Counted from the stretch's first letter, positions 28,215 to 37,467 are shown. The stretch is 64,000 nucleotides of DNA from Rhizobium sp. BK313 (GCF_014193655.1 NZ_JACHZQ010000001.1:1674001-1738000); one strand, 5' to 3'. The notes: a model not told the origin generated them from the letters alone. Numbers and translations are program-made.

Positions 28215-31058
28215 TCAGCCGGCTTCGCTTACCCTGTCGAGCGCGACCTTGAGACTGCTGAGTTGACCTTCGAGTTCGCCCAAGCGCTCGCGTTCGGCGG
28301 CCACGACGTCCGGATTGGCATTGGCGACGAACTTCTCATTCGAGAGCTTGCCGACAATGCGGGCCATCTCCTGTTCGTTCTTGGCGATCCCCTTTTCGAG
28401 ACGTGCCTTCTCGGCAGCGAGGTCGATAAGATTCCCGAGCGGCAGGCAGGCGGTCGCTTCGCCGACGATGATCTGGGCAGCACCCTTCGGCGCGGTGTCG
28501 GAAAGTGAAATCTCCTCGACACGCGCCAGCCGCTTGATCGCCGCATCATGACGGAACAGGCGTTCGCGCGTCAGGCTATTGGCACCAACGAGCACCAGCG
28601 GCGCTGTAGCAGCGGGCGGCACGTTCATTTCTGAGCGTACCGAGCGCAAACCTGAGACGAGATCGATCAGCCAGTTGATCTCATCGGCAGCAACGTCGTC
28701 GGCATAGGAAGGTGCCGGCCAGTCGGCGTGGCAGATCAGACCGTCACGTTCCCTGCCCTCGCCCGCCGTATGCGCCCACAGCTCTTCCGTCATGAAGGGC
28801 ATGAATGGATGCAGCAACTTGTAGGTCTCTTCGAGGACGTATGCTGCGCAGGACTGTGCCTCCGCCTTGGCGTTCTCGTCTTCGCCATTGAATACAGGCT
28901 TCAGTAGTTCGAGATACCAGTCGCAGAACTGGTTCCAGATGAAGCGATAGAGCGAGCCGGCAGCGTCGTTGAAGCGATAGGCTTCCAACGCCTCGGTAAC
29001 GTCCCGCTCCGTGCGCGCCAGTTCCGTCAGGATCCAGCGATTGATGGTCAGTTCGGCTGCTTCCGGCACAAAATGCGGATCGCTCTTTGCACCGTTCATC
29101 TCGGCAAAGCGCGTGGCATTCCACAGCTTGGTGCCAAAATTGCGGTAGCCGGCAATACGGGCCGGATCGAGCTTCACGTCCCGGCCCTGCGCCGCCATGA
29201 TCGCCAGCGTAAAGCGGAGCGAATCGGCACCATACTGGTCGATCAACTCGAGCGGATCGATGACGTTGCCCTTGGACTTCGACATCTTCTGTCCGTTCTT
29301 GTCGCGCACCAGGGCGTGAACATAGACGGTGTGGAAAGGCTCGACGGGTTCGCCGTTTTCGTCCTGCATGAAATGCAGGCCCATCATCATCATGCGGGCG
29401 ACCCAGAAGAAGATGATGTCGAAGCCGGTGACCAGCACGTTGGTCGGATAATAGCGCTCCAGTTCCGGCGTCTGATCCGGCCAGCCGAGCGTCGAGAACG
29501 GCCAAAGCGCCGAGGAGAACCAGGTATCGAGCACATCTTCGTCGCGTGTCAGGATTTCGCCCGGCTTGAAGTTTTCCAGCAAGTCCTCGACATAGGCCTT
29601 CATCGGCCCTTCATGCGAAAGATAGTGCTGGATGGCGGCCTGCAGCGCCTCTTCCTCGGTCTTTTCAACGAAGACTTGACCGTCCGGGCCGTACCAGGCC
29701 GGAATCTGGTGGCCCCACCAGAGCTGGCGGGAAATACACCAGGGCTGGATGTTCTCCATCCAATCATAATAGGTCTTGTCCCAGCTCTTCGGAACGAGCT
29801 TGGTTCGGCCCTCGCGAACAGAGGCGATCGCTGGTTCGGCGAGCGTCTTGGCATCGACATACCATTGCTCGGTCAAGCGCGGCTCGATCGGAACGCCGCC
29901 ACGGTCGCCATGTGGAACCGTATGCTTATGCGGCTCGACCTTATCGAGCAGGCCGGCCTCTTCGAAGATGCGGACGATGATCTTGCGGGCTTCGAAACGA
30001 TCCTTGCCTTCAAGCTCATCCCAGGCGCCGTGCAGCGCCGCCGGGTTATCGAGGCCTTCAAGGAAATCTTCGTTGTCCTTGATGGTGATGCGGGCATCCG
30101 GCGTCAGGACGTTGACGACGCGCAAGCCACGACGCTTGCCGACGTCGAAGTCGTTGAAATCATGCGCCGGCGTCATTTTGACCGCGCCAGTGCCTGCTGT
30201 CGGATCCGGATATTCGTCGGCAACGATCGGGATGCGCCGACCGACGATCGGCAGGATGACATGCTTGCCGACGATTGCCTTGTAGCGCTCGTCACTCGGA
30301 TGAACGGCTATGCCGGTATCGCCGAGCATGGTCTCCGGGCGGGTGGTGGCGACAACGAGATAGTCGCGCGTTTCCCATTCCGTCGGCTTGCCTTTTTCGT
30401 CAAAGGCGACCGGGTGCTGATAGGTAGCGCCTTCTTCGAGCGGATAGCGCAGATGCCAGAGATGGCCGTTGACCTCATGCTGCTCGACTTCGATATCCGA
30501 AATCGCCGTCAACATTTTCGGATCCCAGTTGACCAGCCGCTTGTCGCGATAGATCAGACCTTCCTTGTAAAGCGTAACGAAGACTTCAAGAACGGCCTTC
30601 GACAGGCCTTCGTCCATGGTGAAGCGCTCACGCGACCAATCGCAGGAAGCCCCAAGGCGCTTCAACTGATTGAAGATCAAGCCGCCTGATTCAGCCTTCC
30701 ATTCCCAGACCTTTTCGATGAAAGCTTCGCGGCCCATGTCGCGGCGGCCGGGCTGCTGCCTCTCCATAAGCTGGCGTTCGACCACCATCTGCGTGGCGAT
30801 GCCGGCATGATCCATGCCCGGTTGCCAGAGCACATCCTTGCCGCGCATGCGCTCGAACCGCACCATGATGTCCTGCAGCGTGTTGTTCAGCGCATGGCCC
30901 ATGTGCAGCGAACCGGTGACGTTCGGCGGCGGGATTACGATGGTGAAAGTTTCCGCACCGGGCTTGGCGTTCGCACCGGCGCGAAAGGCGTCGGCCTCAT
31001 CCCATTTTTGGGCGATCTTCGGTTCGACGGCGGCGGAATCATAGGTTTTGTCGAGCAT
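28215..31058 (-). CDS. valS: Valyl-tRNA synthetase
   Basis: A 947-residue class I synthetase with the HIGH motif in PPPNVTGSLHMGHALNNT (about residue 45), the KMSKS motif in GQKMSKSKGNVIDPLELID (about 555), a CP1 editing domain between them, and a C-terminal coiled-coil arm (EKARLEKGIAKNEQEMARIV). The ATG at 31058 (MLDKTYDSAAVEPK) gives the normal length; the open frame upstream to 31118 is probably untranslated. popZ is 121 bases upstream on the same strand, with a terminator between. Confidence 0.96.
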   Translation of the reverse strand: MLDKTYDSAAVEPKIAQKWDEADAFRAGANAKPGAETFTIVIPPPNVTGSLHMGHALNNTLQDIMVRFERMRGKDVLWQPGMDHAGIATQMVVERQLMERQQPGRRDMGREAFIEKVWEWKAESGGLIFNQLKRLGASCDWSRERFTMDEGLSKAVLEVFVTLYKEGLIYRDKRLVNWDPKMLTAISDIEVEQHEVNGHLWHLRYPLEEGATYQHPVAFDEKGKPTEWETRDYLVVATTRPETMLGDTGIAVHPSDERYKAIVGKHVILPIVGRRIPIVADEYPDPTAGTGAVKMTPAHDFNDFDVGKRRGLRVVNVLTPDARITIKDNEDFLEGLDNPAALHGAWDELEGKDRFEARKIIVRIFEEAGLLDKVEPHKHTVPHGDRGGVPIEPRLTEQWYVDAKTLAEPAIASVREGRTKLVPKSWDKTYYDWMENIQPWCISRQLWWGHQIPAWYGPDGQVFVEKTEEEALQAAIQHYLSHEGPMKAYVEDLLENFKPGEILTRDEDVLDTWFSSALWPFSTLGWPDQTPELERYYPTNVLVTGFDIIFFWVARMMMMGLHFMQDENGEPVEPFHTVYVHALVRDKNGQKMSKSKGNVIDPLELIDQYGADSLRFTLAIMAAQGRDVKLDPARIAGYRNFGTKLWNATRFAEMNGAKSDPHFVPEAAELTINRWILTELARTERDVTEALEAYRFNDAAGSLYRFIWNQFCDWYLELLKPVFNGEDENAKAEAQSCAAYVLEETYKLLHPFMPFMTEELWAHTAGEGRERDGLICHADWPAPSYADDVAADEINWLIDLVSGLRSVRSEMNVPPAATAPLVLVGANSLTRERLFRHDAAIKRLARVEEISLSDTAPKGAAQIIVGEATACLPLGNLIDLAAEKARLEKGIAKNEQEMARIVGKLSNEKFVANANPDVVAAERERLGELEGQLSSLKVALDRVSEAG

Positions 31059-31131
31059 TTTGGGACCGGATCTGGAGGGTTCGGTGATGCGGGTTGTAAA
31101 TAGGATGGCCGCGGGCAAGTCAATAAAAAAG

Positions 31132-31152
31132 CCGCCCCGGAAGCCGGAGCGG
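31132..31152 (-). terminator. Terminator between popZ and valS
   Basis: CCGCCCCGG (31132-31140) pairs with CCGGAGCGG (31144-31152) with one mismatch and a 3-base loop. A run of six T follows on the minus strand. Confidence 0.7.
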
Positions 31153-31179
31153 CGGATCGTCTACCCGAGGCTCAGGCTG

Positions 31180-32106
31180 TCAGCGGCGCGGGCCGCGGGC
31201 CACTCGCTCGATCTCTTCGCGCACGAGACGCTCGACCAAAGTCGGCAGATTGTCGTCCAGCCATTCCTGCAGCATCGGTCGCAGCATATCCTGGGCTATC
31301 TCATCAAGCGAACGGCGCTGGCTTCCGTCGATGGCGGCGGCGAGTTCGCCGAAGGAACGGGCCACCTGCGCACCGGCCGCTTCCGACATCAGCGAGGATG
31401 CAGGCTCAGCCTGCACTTGCGGCAGGTAACGATCGGCGGCTGCTGTGGCTGACTGCGGTGGCGGTGGATTGAAAACAGGCATTTCGGTCGGGGTGGCCAC
31501 TGCGGGAGCAACGACAGCCTTCGGCTCTTCCACCGGTTCGGTCTGTGGTTCGGCTTTGGCAGCGGGGACGGCGGCCTCGGCGAGAAGAGCGGCTGCAGGC
31601 GGAGTGACAACGGGTGCCGGCGGTTCAGTTATAGCATTGCGCAACGGCACATCAGCGATCGGCTCTACACGGGCCTCGGCGAGACGTGCGACCATGGCCG
31701 GCGGCAATTCGCGCGGTTGCGGCGCTTCGCGCGCCGGGTTTAGCTGCGCTGCATTGCGTTCGGAGGCGGCACGAACACGCGCGGCTACGTCGGCAAGGGA
31801 CATGGTGCGGGCGGGCGGTTCCGGCTCGCGCATTGGAATCTGCGAATTGGCTGCGATAAAACGCGGCTCGGAGACTGCTGTTGCTGCCGGCGGTACGTCA
31901 TCCATATCGGCCGCGGCAAATTCTTCATCGACCGTCAGGTGGATATCGTCGTCCTGCTCATCGTCGGCAACGGTATAAACGGCTGGCAGGGAGGGCGAAA
32001 TGGACTTGCCGGCACCGGGCTCGTTGCTTTCGATAATCCGGCGGATCGATGCCAGAATCTCTTCCATGGACGGTTCACGCACTACACTTGGCTGAGCCAT
32101 ATTCAT
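31180..32106 (-). CDS. popZ: PopZ-like polar organizing protein (DUF2497)
   Basis: A 308-residue protein with the PopZ layout: a short N-terminal helix (PSMEEILASIRRIIES, about residues 13-28), a long acidic Pro/Ala/Glu-rich disordered middle, and a conserved C-terminal helical oligomerisation region (RSLDEIAQDMLRPMLQEWLD followed by NLPTLVERLVREEIERVARG). In Caulobacter and Agrobacterium PopZ self-assembles at cell poles and anchors chromosome origins; in Agrobacterium it marks the growing pole. Two in-frame ATGs six bases apart (32106 and 32100) could serve as start. The location directly upstream of valS is typical for rhizobia. Confidence 0.9.
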   Translation of the reverse strand: MNMAQPSVVREPSMEEILASIRRIIESNEPGAGKSISPSLPAVYTVADDEQDDDIHLTVDEEFAAADMDDVPPAATAVSEPRFIAANSQIPMREPEPPARTMSLADVAARVRAASERNAAQLNPAREAPQPRELPPAMVARLAEARVEPIADVPLRNAITEPPAPVVTPPAAALLAEAAVPAAKAEPQTEPVEEPKAVVAPAVATPTEMPVFNPPPPQSATAAADRYLPQVQAEPASSLMSEAAGAQVARSFGELAAAIDGSQRRSLDEIAQDMLRPMLQEWLDDNLPTLVERLVREEIERVARGPRR

Positions 32107-32290
32107 CCCCGTTTCCCAGACAATGACCGGAATCCCGCCAAAGCAGCGCCCGAATCAGCGCCACCCTAGAATACTACCCTTGGGAAAAAAATCACCGCGA
32201 AAGCACTAACCCACCTGATGCACAGTTTTGTTACGCTGGCTGCGAATCACCCGATATTGCGGACTTCGCTACTTACATGTCCCACGAAAA

Positions 32291-32311
32291 ACGGGCGCTC
32301 GAAGCGCCCGT
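32291..32311 (-). terminator. Rho-independent terminator after the second pcm-like gene
   Basis: ACGGGCGCT (32291-32299) pairs perfectly with AGCGCCCGT (32303-32311) across CGA. TTTTCG follows on the minus strand. The gap between this gene and popZ holds no other gene. Confidence 0.85.
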
Positions 32312-32341
32312 CTGAGAAGAATCGTCCAGCTGCGTGATCGG

Positions 32342-33013
32342 TCAGAACACGAATTCCTTGGCCTTGGCGAAGCCCGGAAGCGGCTTGATCGAAGCGTTGA
32401 AGAAGACGTTTTCCGAAAGGGCACCACGCTCCCGCATATAGACGGTGGCGCGGGCAGCATGGCCATAGCCCAGCACGACGATCAAGCGGCCGCCTTCGCC
32501 AAGCTGATCGAGAAGCGCCTGCGGCACCTCTTGGACTGAGCCGTTGGCAAAGATGACGTCATAGGGGCCGCTGGCGGCATAGCCTTTTTCCAGCTCGCCT
32601 GTGACGACGGTGACGTTGCCGTGACCGAGTGCGCCGAGATTGGCCTTGGCCTCAGTGGCCAACCCCTCGTCGGATTCGAGTGCGACGACCGTGCCGGCGA
32701 GCATCGACAGGAGCGCCGAAACGTAACCGGTGCCGCAGCCGACATCGAGAACATTGTCTTCCTTGGTGATTTCACCGAGCTGCAGGAGCTTTGCCAGCGG
32801 CGAAGCTTCCATCAGGAAGCGCGCCGGCTTGCCGGAAACGGCCGGGCTGATCTCGATATCATTATCGATATAGGCCAGGAGTTTCGACTTCTCCGGCACG
32901 AAATTTTCGCGCGGCACCGCCAGAAACGCATTCAACACGGAATGGGAGGTGACATCCGTCGTGCGGATCTGGTTCTCGACCATCTTCACGCGTGCTGCTT
33001 CGAAATCCATCAT
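32342..33013 (-). CDS. Second protein-L-isoaspartate O-methyltransferase family protein
   Basis: A 223-residue member of the PCMT family, distinct from the pcm gene at 9900. It has the N-terminal ARVKMVENQIRTTDVTSHSV, VPRENFVP, the SAM-binding motif VLDVGCGTGYVSALLSML (about residues 86-103), and YDVIFANGSVQEVPQALLDQL. The first lines are characteristic of an alphaproteobacterial subgroup whose substrate has not been established; isoaspartate repair is only one possibility. It is a single-gene unit ending in a strong terminator. Confidence 0.88.
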   Translation of the reverse strand: MMDFEAARVKMVENQIRTTDVTSHSVLNAFLAVPRENFVPEKSKLLAYIDNDIEISPAVSGKPARFLMEASPLAKLLQLGEITKEDNVLDVGCGTGYVSALLSMLAGTVVALESDEGLATEAKANLGALGHGNVTVVTGELEKGYAASGPYDVIFANGSVQEVPQALLDQLGEGGRLIVVLGYGHAARATVYMRERGALSENVFFNASIKPLPGFAKAKEFVF

Positions 33014-33167
33014 ATCCTCTCGCGCCCTAAGGCAAAGCCGGGTTTGCTTCTATGCTCAGCGTGTCTTAATCGCGTGCGGCTACGCTTTCAAGGCGTTGCA
33101 GCGGCGGGCGCAGAGATTCGTGACGATGCGTCGCGGCGCGACAACAACCGTTTCCCCCGTGTGCATA

Positions 33168-34310
33168 TCAAACCGCTTTCTTTTCAGCGACATCCACGTT
33201 CTCGGTCGCAATGGAAACGTTTTTGCCGAGATTGCGGCCGAACTCGTGAAACGGCTTCTCAATATAGAGATAGGACAGCCGGGAGACGACGAGCGAGCCG
33301 CCGAGGGTCACCGCCAGGAGATAGGCCGCCTGTGGCCATGGCGAGGAGAGTCCAAGGCTTTGGAGCGTGCCGAGCGCGAAAAGCAGAACCAGCATATGGG
33401 AGAGATAAAGAGAATAAGCCATACCGCCCAGCCACTGCAGCGGCCGGCTGCAGGCAATGGCAGACAGCCGGACATAGATCTCGCCCCTGCCCTCGCGCGC
33501 CGAAACGATAATCAGGATCGCCGTCAGCCAGATGGCAAGAGGCAGGTAGGCGACGGAACGCTGCAATATGCATAGGACGATCCCGATCAGCCAAAGCTGG
33601 GGCAACGGCAACGATTTCAGAAATGGCTCCCCGAGAGCACGGTGCTTCATGAAATAAAAGCTAGAGATGCCGATGCCGAAATCGACCAGCCATTTGCCGA
33701 GAAAGCTTTGCGGCAGCTTGGGCGAAACTGCTGCGACAGCGAGTGCCAGGAGAATGAGGATCGCGATTCGCCGCCACGAAATCGGCCTTATAGCCAAACC
33801 GATCAACAATGGCGCGACCAGGTAAAATTCCCATTCGAGCGAAATGCTCCAGGCCTGGCCGAGAAAGGCATAATCGGTCGACGGCAAGAGACGCGGCGGC
33901 ACCAGCCCGTGCAGGCCCGTCAGGTGCGCCAGGAGATGTCCGGGCCAATAGGCGAGCGTGTCGGCGGCAATGCCAATACGCGCAGCCTTCATCGAACCGT
34001 CGGGCGAATCCGTCCAGATGCGCAAAGCGATTGTCGCGACCGCTACGGAAATGGCCAAATAGAAGAGATAGGCTGGAAAAATTCTGAGTGCCCGCCGGGC
34101 GATATAGAGCCGATAGGGCTCGGGCCGTTTGTCGATCAATGCGGTGATGGCGAAGCCACTGAGGATGATGAAAACATCCACCGCATATTCATTATAGAAT
34201 CGCTCTTGAAACAACCGCCCGTGAATGGCGACGGCGGAAGCGACATGGCCGACAAGAACCCAGATCGCCAGCATGCCTCTGAGAGCCTCAAACTCCCTAA
34301 CGTATTTCAT
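33168..34310 (-). CDS. Acyltransferase family 3 membrane protein (OafA/YrhL-like)
   Basis: A 380-residue multi-span membrane protein of the acyltransferase-3 family, which acylates surface sugars such as lipopolysaccharide or exopolysaccharide. The N-terminal FEALRGMLAIWVLVGHVAS carries the conserved Arg and His; YAVDVFIILSGFAIT and SLEWEFYLVAPLLIG are further family signatures; about ten membrane segments follow. The C-terminus is short and basic. The substrate cannot be read from the sequence. It is next to tRNA-Cys and faces away from it. Confidence 0.88.
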   Translation of the reverse strand: MKYVREFEALRGMLAIWVLVGHVASAVAIHGRLFQERFYNEYAVDVFIILSGFAITALIDKRPEPYRLYIARRALRIFPAYLFYLAISVAVATIALRIWTDSPDGSMKAARIGIAADTLAYWPGHLLAHLTGLHGLVPPRLLPSTDYAFLGQAWSISLEWEFYLVAPLLIGLAIRPISWRRIAILILLALAVAAVSPKLPQSFLGKWLVDFGIGISSFYFMKHRALGEPFLKSLPLPQLWLIGIVLCILQRSVAYLPLAIWLTAILIIVSAREGRGEIYVRLSAIACSRPLQWLGGMAYSLYLSHMLVLLFALGTLQSLGLSSPWPQAAYLLAVTLGGSLVVSRLSYLYIEKPFHEFGRNLGKNVSIATENVDVAEKKAV

Positions 34311-34535
34311 GGACTACCCACCAGTTCGATCGAGACGTTTGATGCACATAGGGGAGTGATCGATTTCTGCAATGCAGCAAATTGCTGCAAATGCCTGGTA
34401 GTAACGACCAACTTCGTGAGAAGGCATCCGGTCGAAACCAATCTACAAGTTATTTGGCCATCAGCCGCGATAGGTCTTGCACTCTCATAAGATTCGTTCT
34501 AAACGCCCGCCATCACTCGCCTTTATAAATCGGAT

Positions 34536-34609
34536 GGCCTCGTGGCGGAGTGGTTACGCAGAGGACTGCAAATCCTTGAATCCCGGTTCGATTCCGGGCG
34601 AGGCCTCCA
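34536..34609 (+). tRNA. tRNA-Cys (GCA)
   Basis: A complete cloverleaf: acceptor GGCCTCG/CGAGGCC, anticodon stem-loop with CTGCAAA loop (anticodon GCA at 34568-34570), T arm with GGTTCGATTCC, discriminator T and encoded CCA at 34607-34609. Its 3' half is repeated 427 bases downstream (35005-35034). Confidence 0.96.
34578..34607 (+). repeat. Left copy of the tRNA-Cys 3'-end direct repeat (attachment-like)
   Basis: This 30-base segment of the T arm and acceptor recurs at 35005-35034 with 28 of 30 identical bases. The differences are T/C at the 15th base and C/T at the 27th. Confidence 0.75.
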
Positions 34610-35004
34610 TCCATTTTCTTGAATGAAACCAGATGATCCAGGCGCACTCGTTACCGCCTTCGATGCCTCCCGTGTCGCACTGTTGTTGCGCTGTATCTGC
34701 CTTGATTTCCAACGGCTTCAAAACGGCAAGCGACCACCGCAGAAATTGCCCGAACGTATCAATGTTACGGTCCTTTATTTTGGACATTGCAGTCTCGTGC
34801 CCGATCCAAAACGGTACGGGGGCTGTGGATTTTAACTGATGGTTACCCAGCTCCGCGGCGAGCGTTGGATCATTTTGACGAGAGCCGATTAGTTGCCCGC
34901 GCTGTCGTAATCACCCCTGACGACAGCCGGGAGTTTCGGTGGGCGGGCCCACAAGGTGGCCGAAGCTCCCGTCATTCGCCCCACCGAATAACAACGTGTG
35001 CACC

Positions 35005-35034
35005 GAATCCCGGTTCGACTCCGGGCGAGGTCTC
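35005..35034 (+). repeat. Right copy of the tRNA-Cys 3'-end repeat (attachment scar or tRNA fragment)
   Basis: 28 of 30 bases match 34578-34607. The bases immediately before do not form an anticodon arm or D arm, so it is only the 3' part of the tRNA. The 395 bases between the tRNA end and this copy (34610-35004) hold no gene I can support. The short open frame 34554-34787 on the minus strand reads through the tRNA and is spurious. Confidence 0.7.
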
Positions 35035-35408
35035 GCAAATTTCCTCATATTGAGTCGATTGTTTTTGATCGCCGAGCTCTGTCACACCACCGCCCTTTCG
35101 GTACTCGTCCCGCGTCATTGGTACCTGCGATTACGACAAAGTCCGTCTGCAACCGCAGGCTACAAGGCCTGCAAAATCAGGCGAAAGGACGATTTGCGTC
35201 ATTTTTGCAACAGGATTTTTTTTCGAGTAGCGTGCGTATAGTTCGACCGCCTTAGTATCTTGTCAAATCAGCGAGACAGGTTCAGGAAATGGTTCGCGAA
35301 GCTTATTACTTCGCACTTACTGATAGGGAACATGAACGGGATGGGGTTGGGCACGTCGTCTTTTCGGCGCGATATCTCATGCCCAATCAGGAACAGATTG
35401 GAGTTATT

Positions 35409-36509
35409 ATGAACATCAAGAGCCTTCTTCTCGGCTCCGCTGCTGCCCTTGCAGCAGCATCCGGTGCTCACGCGGCCGACGCCATCGTCGCCGCCGAGCC
35501 CGAGCCGCTCGAATACGTTCGCATCTGCGACGCCTACGGTGCAGGCTACTTCTTCATCCCGGGTACTGAGACCTGCCTCAAGATCGGCGGTAAGGTTCGT
35601 ACAGAAGGTGAATGGTACGATGCCTACAACCGCACCAGCAAGGTCGGCACGCTCTGGCACACCCGCGCAGAATTGAACGTCGATACCGCGACCGACACCG
35701 AATACGGTCCGTTGAAGACCGAAACCATCGTTCGTTGGGACTGGAACGACGGCGGCTCCACCACCACGAACCTTCTGTGGTCGTACATCAGCCTCGGCGG
35801 CTTCACCGTTGGTAAGACGGACTCCTACTACAACCAGTTCGTTGGTTACGCCGGCGACGTCATCAACGACGACGTGATCTATGACGGCCCGTACGAACTC
35901 AACCAGTTGACCTACAACTATGACGCCGGCAACGGCTTCACGGCTGTGGTTTCGCTCGAAGATTCCAACTCCGGTTCGGACTCTACCACCTACGACGGCG
36001 CTTGGGTTCAGTCCAAGGCTGACCACTATGCTCCGAACGTTGTTGCCGGTGCTGGCTACAAGGCCGGCGCATGGTCCTTCAAGGTCGTTGGTGGTTATGA
36101 CTCCATCGTCGAAGAAGGTGCCGTCAAGGCTCGCGTCGACGCTGACTTCGGCGCCTTCTCGGCCTTCTTGATGGGCGGCTGGAACACGGACGGCGACAAG
36201 CTCAACCAGTATGCCGGCTCGAACCAGAACATCTCCGCTTGCACGGCACCGGATGGCACCGTTCATGGCGCAAAATGCGGCTGGGGCGATTGGGCAGTTT
36301 GGGGTGGCGTTGGCGTACCGTTCAATGACAAGCTGAAGTGGAACCTGCAGCTTGCTTACACCGACTCGAAGATCTTCGAAGCAACGACAAACCTGAAGTT
36401 CAACCCGGTCAAGAACCTCCTGGTCGAGCCGGAACTGACCTACGTTCACTATGACGTTGCCAAGGACGATACCGTCGCCGGTATCCTCCGTTTCGAACGC
36501 AACTTCTGA
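35409..36509 (+). CDS. ropA: RopA-type outer-membrane porin
   Basis: A 366-residue rhizobial porin (porin_2 family). The signal peptide MNIKSLLLGSAAALAAASG ends near AHAAD; the mature N-terminus contains PEPLEYVRICDAYGAGYFFI, a family signature with two conserved Cys. Strands are rich in Gly, Tyr and Asn, and the protein ends in FERNF. The open frame begins at 35289, but only the ATG at 35409 gives a signal peptide. Codon choice is strongly biased to the commonest codons, as expected for an abundant envelope protein. It is monocistronic, with a strong terminator downstream and a long untranslated leader upstream. Confidence 0.94.
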   Translation: MNIKSLLLGSAAALAAASGAHAADAIVAAEPEPLEYVRICDAYGAGYFFIPGTETCLKIGGKVRTEGEWYDAYNRTSKVGTLWHTRAELNVDTATDTEYGPLKTETIVRWDWNDGGSTTTNLLWSYISLGGFTVGKTDSYYNQFVGYAGDVINDDVIYDGPYELNQLTYNYDAGNGFTAVVSLEDSNSGSDSTTYDGAWVQSKADHYAPNVVAGAGYKAGAWSFKVVGGYDSIVEEGAVKARVDADFGAFSAFLMGGWNTDGDKLNQYAGSNQNISACTAPDGTVHGAKCGWGDWAVWGGVGVPFNDKLKWNLQLAYTDSKIFEATTNLKFNPVKNLLVEPELTYVHYDVAKDDTVAGILRFERNF

Positions 36510-36543
36510 CCTGATCTGACTTGACCTCCGATCAGAGAAGAGA

Positions 36544-36576
36544 GGGGCCCAGCTTTCCCTGCTGGGCCCCTTTTCT
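36544..36576 (+). terminator. Strong Rho-independent terminator after the porin gene
   Basis: A perfect 10-bp stem GGGGCCCAGC/GCTGGGCCCC (36544-36553 with 36561-36570) has a 7-base loop and is followed by TTTTCT. Confidence 0.92.
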
Positions 36577-36754
36577 ATGTTGATACCTCCTGAAGGCATA
36601 GCCTCGCCATAGTCCCTCACAGACAGCGCTGATCTCACTGTCGCCGTCGCATCGCGCGTCGCCGCGGAAAATCGCGTCAACTTTAAAGGGGAACATTGCC
36701 GCCGTCGCAGCGTTAGGTCGTCAAGGGACGCAGTTCCAACAAAGGATCGGTGCT

Positions 36755-37102
36755 TTGAGAAACTTTGCTTCGATAGCCCTGGCCGCCGCACTTGCCATGG
36801 GAACAGTGCTGGCCGCCGTGCTTCCAGCAACGGCAATGCCGTTGACAAACTCGCCTTCGCCCAGCCTTTCCGGTGTCATCATGGTTCAGGAGCACGGATC
36901 CAGACGAAACCAGGACTGGGATGATGGGCGACGGGAATATTGGCGCGACCGTCACCATAATCGCCGCTATTGGCGCGACAGCCGCTGGGATCGCCGCCAC
37001 TATTGGGGTGATCGCCGCCGCTATGGGGATGATGACTGGCGCTACGGCCGCGGCTACTACCATCCACGCCGCGGAGGCATCATATTCGAAATCAGGCCTT
37101 GA
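36755..37102 (+). CDS. Small secreted Arg/Trp/Tyr/Asp-rich protein
   Basis: A 115-residue protein with a signal peptide ending near ATAMP (about residue 28), then a mature part dominated by repeated RxYWRD, RRHYWGDRRRYGDDDW and GRGYYHPRRGG patterns. The start is a TTG at 36755 with AAAGGA 8 bases upstream; no ATG gives the signal peptide. Composition is like small periplasmic or surface proteins of rhizobia. Function is unknown. Confidence 0.7.
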   Translation: MRNFASIALAAALAMGTVLAAVLPATAMPLTNSPSPSLSGVIMVQEHGSRRNQDWDDGRREYWRDRHHNRRYWRDSRWDRRHYWGDRRRYGDDDWRYGRGYYHPRRGGIIFEIRP

Positions 37103-37211
37103 TCCATAGCTGCAGGCCACGGTCGTTTGGGCGCTCTATCACGGCGTCCGGCGCATGGCTGTTGCCGTAATGAAAAATGAGCGAGTCCCCCTGCTCGTAC
37201 CCAAAAACATT

Positions 37212-37246
37212 CCGGCCGTTGCCGAAAAATATTCGGCAACGGCCGG
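37212..37246. terminator. Bidirectional terminator between two convergent small secreted-protein genes
   Basis: A 15-bp perfect stem (37212-37226 with 37232-37246) has loop AAATA. On the minus strand it is followed by TGTTTTTGG and on the plus strand by TTTATTTC. Confidence 0.88.
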
Positions 37247-37293
37247 TTTATTTCGCCGACGACAAAGGCCACCGGCTGGAAGCTGTTACCGAA

Positions 37294-37467
37294 TTAACGG
37301 CAGACGCGTTCCTTCTTAACGACCCAGTGGCCGTGAACGTGATGCCGTACGGTCTTCACAACGCAATGATGATGATCGACATGCTTAATCATAGCTGCTT
37401 CCGACTGCGTGCTGATGCCAACGAAGGAAGCCAGAGCAACGGCGGAAGCAAGAATCAGGTTTTTCAT
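37294..37467 (-). CDS. Small secreted His-rich protein (57 aa)
   Basis: Reading the minus strand from the ATG at 37467 gives a 57-residue protein beginning MKNLILASAVALASFVGIST, with signal peptidase cleavage expected after QSEA. The mature part of about 33 residues contains eight His (VDHHHC, VRHHVHGHW), three Lys-Lys or Lys-Glu pairs, and two Cys (CVV and VCR*). AGAGG lies 6 bases upstream of the start. Downstream is the strong bidirectional terminator. Such small His-rich exported proteins are seen in rhizobia, and metal or proton binding is a plausible but untested role. Confidence 0.75.
   Translation of the reverse strand: MKNLILASAVALASFVGISTQSEAAMIKHVDHHHCVVKTVRHHVHGHWVVKKERVCR

Noticed and set aside
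29073..30689. A 538-codon plus-strand frame opposite valS
   Set aside because: Antisense shadow of valS; no ribosome site or domain.
34554..34787. A minus-strand frame that reads through tRNA-Cys
   Set aside because: Its C-terminus is the translated tRNA, a typical false gene.
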